From DASRHT01 sp035293765 (GTDB lineage Bacteria > Chloroflexota > Ktedonobacteria > Ktedonobacterales > Ktedonobacteraceae): a stretch of DNA of 53,517 nt. This document shows, piece after piece, positions 52,400 through 53,517 of this stretch. The DNA is taken from contig DATGMF010000092.1 of the NCBI GenBank assembly GCA_035293765.1, positions 1-53,517 on the forward strand, in the 5' to 3' direction. Made by a program: the position numbers and the translations under genes. Within the stretch, counting starts at the first letter, position 1. Every line of letters starts with the position of its first letter. Under the pieces are notes generated by a model. That model ran no database searches and was not told where the DNA came from. It saw nothing but the letters and a program-made list of their open reading frames with translations.

Positions 52400-53517
52400 A
52401 CCTGGTCGAACAGCACGTTATCGGGCGCGATGACCCCCGTTTTGCGGCCATTGATGCAGCCGCCTTCAAATCCAAGAATTTGTACAATGCTGCCTTGTAC
52501 GAGATACGGCAAGCGTTCATCCATCGTGGCACTTACCTCAACTATAGCGAGATGGACCGTCGCATGCAATCGCATGAAGCATATCGGGCGCTGCCGGCCA
52601 AAGTGAGTCAGCAGGTCTTGAAGCAACTTGACGACGCCTGGACATCGTTTTTTGAGGCTTTAGACGCGTATAAAGAAAACCCATCTAAGTTCGCTGGACG
52701 ACCACGGCTTCCCAAATACAAGCACAAAACCGAAGGGAGAAATGTGCTTGTCTATACGCTGCAAGCATTGTGGGGGGGCCGGAGCAAAAAAGGGATACAA
52801 AGGCGTATTCGACCATCGGGACTGCCCATTGAGGTGCAGACGCGACAGCAGAGCATTGATCAAGTGCGTATTGTCCCCCGTAACGGCTATTATGTCGTGG
52901 AAGTGATTTACAGCAAAGACCCCATCCAAACGCCCGTTGACCCTTCATTTTGCATAGCCATTGATTTAGGCGTGACGAACTTAGCGGCGATAACATCAAA
53001 CCGAGAGGGCTTTGTCCCTCGCCTGGTTAACGGTCGCACGCTCAAAGCCAGAAATCAGTGGTACAATAAACGTATGAAAGAGCTCAAAATGTGTCTTCCC
53101 AAAGCAGAACGAGACTGCGTCACGAAACAAATGCAGCGTATCACGAACAAGCGCAACCGGCAGATGGATCACTATCTGCATGCTGCGAGCAAGGCCATTA
53201 TTGATCTGATGGTCAAAGAAGGCGCGGGCACCCTCATCATTGGCAAAAATCCCTTGTGGAAACAAGAGGTGGATAACGGGCGGCGCAACAATCAGAACTT
53301 TGTGAACATTCCGCATGCGCGTTTTATTGACATGCTCACCTATAAAGCCGCGCTTGTGGGCATCCAGGTGGAGATCCAGGAAGAAAGCTATACCAGCAAA
53401 GCCAGTTTCCTGGACCTGGACCCCATTCCAACGTACCGGTCTGATGATGAGACCGAGTATCCCTTTAGCGGCAAGCGGATGGGACGGAGAAACCGTCTCT
53501 ATCGCACCAAAGACGGA
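52396..53517 (+). CDS. tnpB: TnpB-type RNA-guided nuclease (IS605 OrfB family), truncated by the window
   Basis: 374 codons are open to the window edge, so the protein is partial. RuvC-I is AIDLGVTNLAAI with D190; RuvC-II is EESYTSKASFLDLD with E330; NNQNFVNIPHARFIDML and the PFSGKRMGRRNRLYRT segment are typical of the family. The catalytic D of RuvC-III, the zinc-ribbon region if any, and the downstream guide RNA and right end lie beyond the window. The two residues seen argue for an active nuclease and against a dead TnpB-like repressor. It overlaps the HTH gene by four bases and shares its promoter. Confidence 0.88.
   Translation, partial: MNLVEQHVIGRDDPRFAAIDAAAFKSKNLYNAALYEIRQAFIHRGTYLNYSEMDRRMQSHEAYRALPAKVSQQVLKQLDDAWTSFFEALDAYKENPSKFAGRPRLPKYKHKTEGRNVLVYTLQALWGGRSKKGIQRRIRPSGLPIEVQTRQQSIDQVRIVPRNGYYVVEVIYSKDPIQTPVDPSFCIAIDLGVTNLAAITSNREGFVPRLVNGRTLKARNQWYNKRMKELKMCLPKAERDCVTKQMQRITNKRNRQMDHYLHAASKAIIDLMVKEGAGTLIIGKNPLWKQEVDNGRRNNQNFVNIPHARFIDMLTYKAALVGIQVEIQEESYTSKASFLDLDPIPTYRSDDETEYPFSGKRMGRRNRLYRTKDG

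Noticed and set aside
52685..52999. Minus-strand frames opposite tnpB
   Set aside because: They are antisense shadows of a clearly conserved TnpB frame and have no ribosome-binding sites.
52396..53517. Idea that this TnpB is a nuclease-dead, TldR-like repressor
   Set aside because: D190 and E330 of RuvC-I and -II are present; only RuvC-III is out of view, so deadness is not supported.

Overview
Organism. The window looks like chromosomal DNA from a Ktedonobacteria-type member of the Chloroflexota. This is inference from content: a moderately high GC backbone, the kind of helix-turn-helix protein at 51.9 kb, large cyclase/ATPase/TPR regulators, an IS605-type TnpB, and many short GTAGGGGC-type palindromic repeats between genes. 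No rRNA, tRNA or CRISPR array was found.

Layout. 0.3-3.5 kb: amidohydrolase, WalJ-like metallo-hydrolase, transglutaminase-like protein and a VOC protein. 3.6-9.1 kb: a complete branched-chain amino acid/amide-type ABC importer in the order livF-livG-livH-livM-substrate-binding lipoprotein, with its own promoter and terminator. 9.1-11.6 kb: small membrane protein, PLP aminotransferase, lipoprotein. 12.0-17.9 kb: a one-module NRPS (C-A-PCP-TE) whose pocket residues read as asparagine, convergent with an acyl-CoA ligase across a perfect 27-bp hairpin. 18.2-23.8 kb: methylmalonyl-CoA epimerase, a DUF402-like protein and a 1343-residue zinc-ribbon/cyclase/ATPase/TPR protein. 23.9-28.1 kb: a gene group that looks like (hydro)quinone or hydroxy-aromatic breakdown (maleylacetate reductase, maleylpyruvate-isomerase-like protein, VOC dioxygenase-like protein, GNAT, MhqD-like esterase). 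28.1-30.4 kb: an AT-rich patch with a LuxR-type regulator and two exported proteins of unknown function. 30.6-41.4 kb: mostly minus-strand metabolic genes (D-aminoacylase-like, atypical SDR, enoyl-CoA hydratase, EthD-like, alpha/beta hydrolase plus TrmB-type regulator, methyltransferase, cyclase-family, PAP2-like, glutamate racemase). 41.7-46.6 kb: methylmalonyl-CoA mutase large chain, a LacI-type operator palindrome, a globin with an extra N-terminal domain, an NTF2-like protein and MgtE. 46.8-50.6 kb: HIT protein and three family-4 glycosyltransferases. 50.7 kb to the end: a GntR/HutC regulator, a palindrome-covered consensus promoter, a small HTH protein and a TnpB nuclease that runs off the window.

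Most notable. (1) The right end looks like a regulated TnpB cassette. A GntR-type gene and the hth-tnpB operon share a 12-13 bp palindromic motif at both promoters, and in front of hth-tnpB the motif forms a perfect 20-bp inverted repeat around a TTGACA-N17-TATAAT promoter. (2) Four plus-strand genes end in a TAG stop that is part of a GTAGGGGC repeat, and a related hairpin repeat lies in frame inside the NRPS adenylation domain and inside the MhqD-like esterase. (3) The NRPS combines a degenerate condensation motif, an Asn-type pocket and a cysteine-nucleophile thioesterase. (4) A 43-44 bp element carrying an outward sigma70-like promoter on the minus strand occurs twice, each time antisense to the preceding gene.

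Start codons were chosen from ribosome-binding sites and family starts; several genes probably start at TTG or GTG. All family names come from reading the translated sequence and were not checked by database search.
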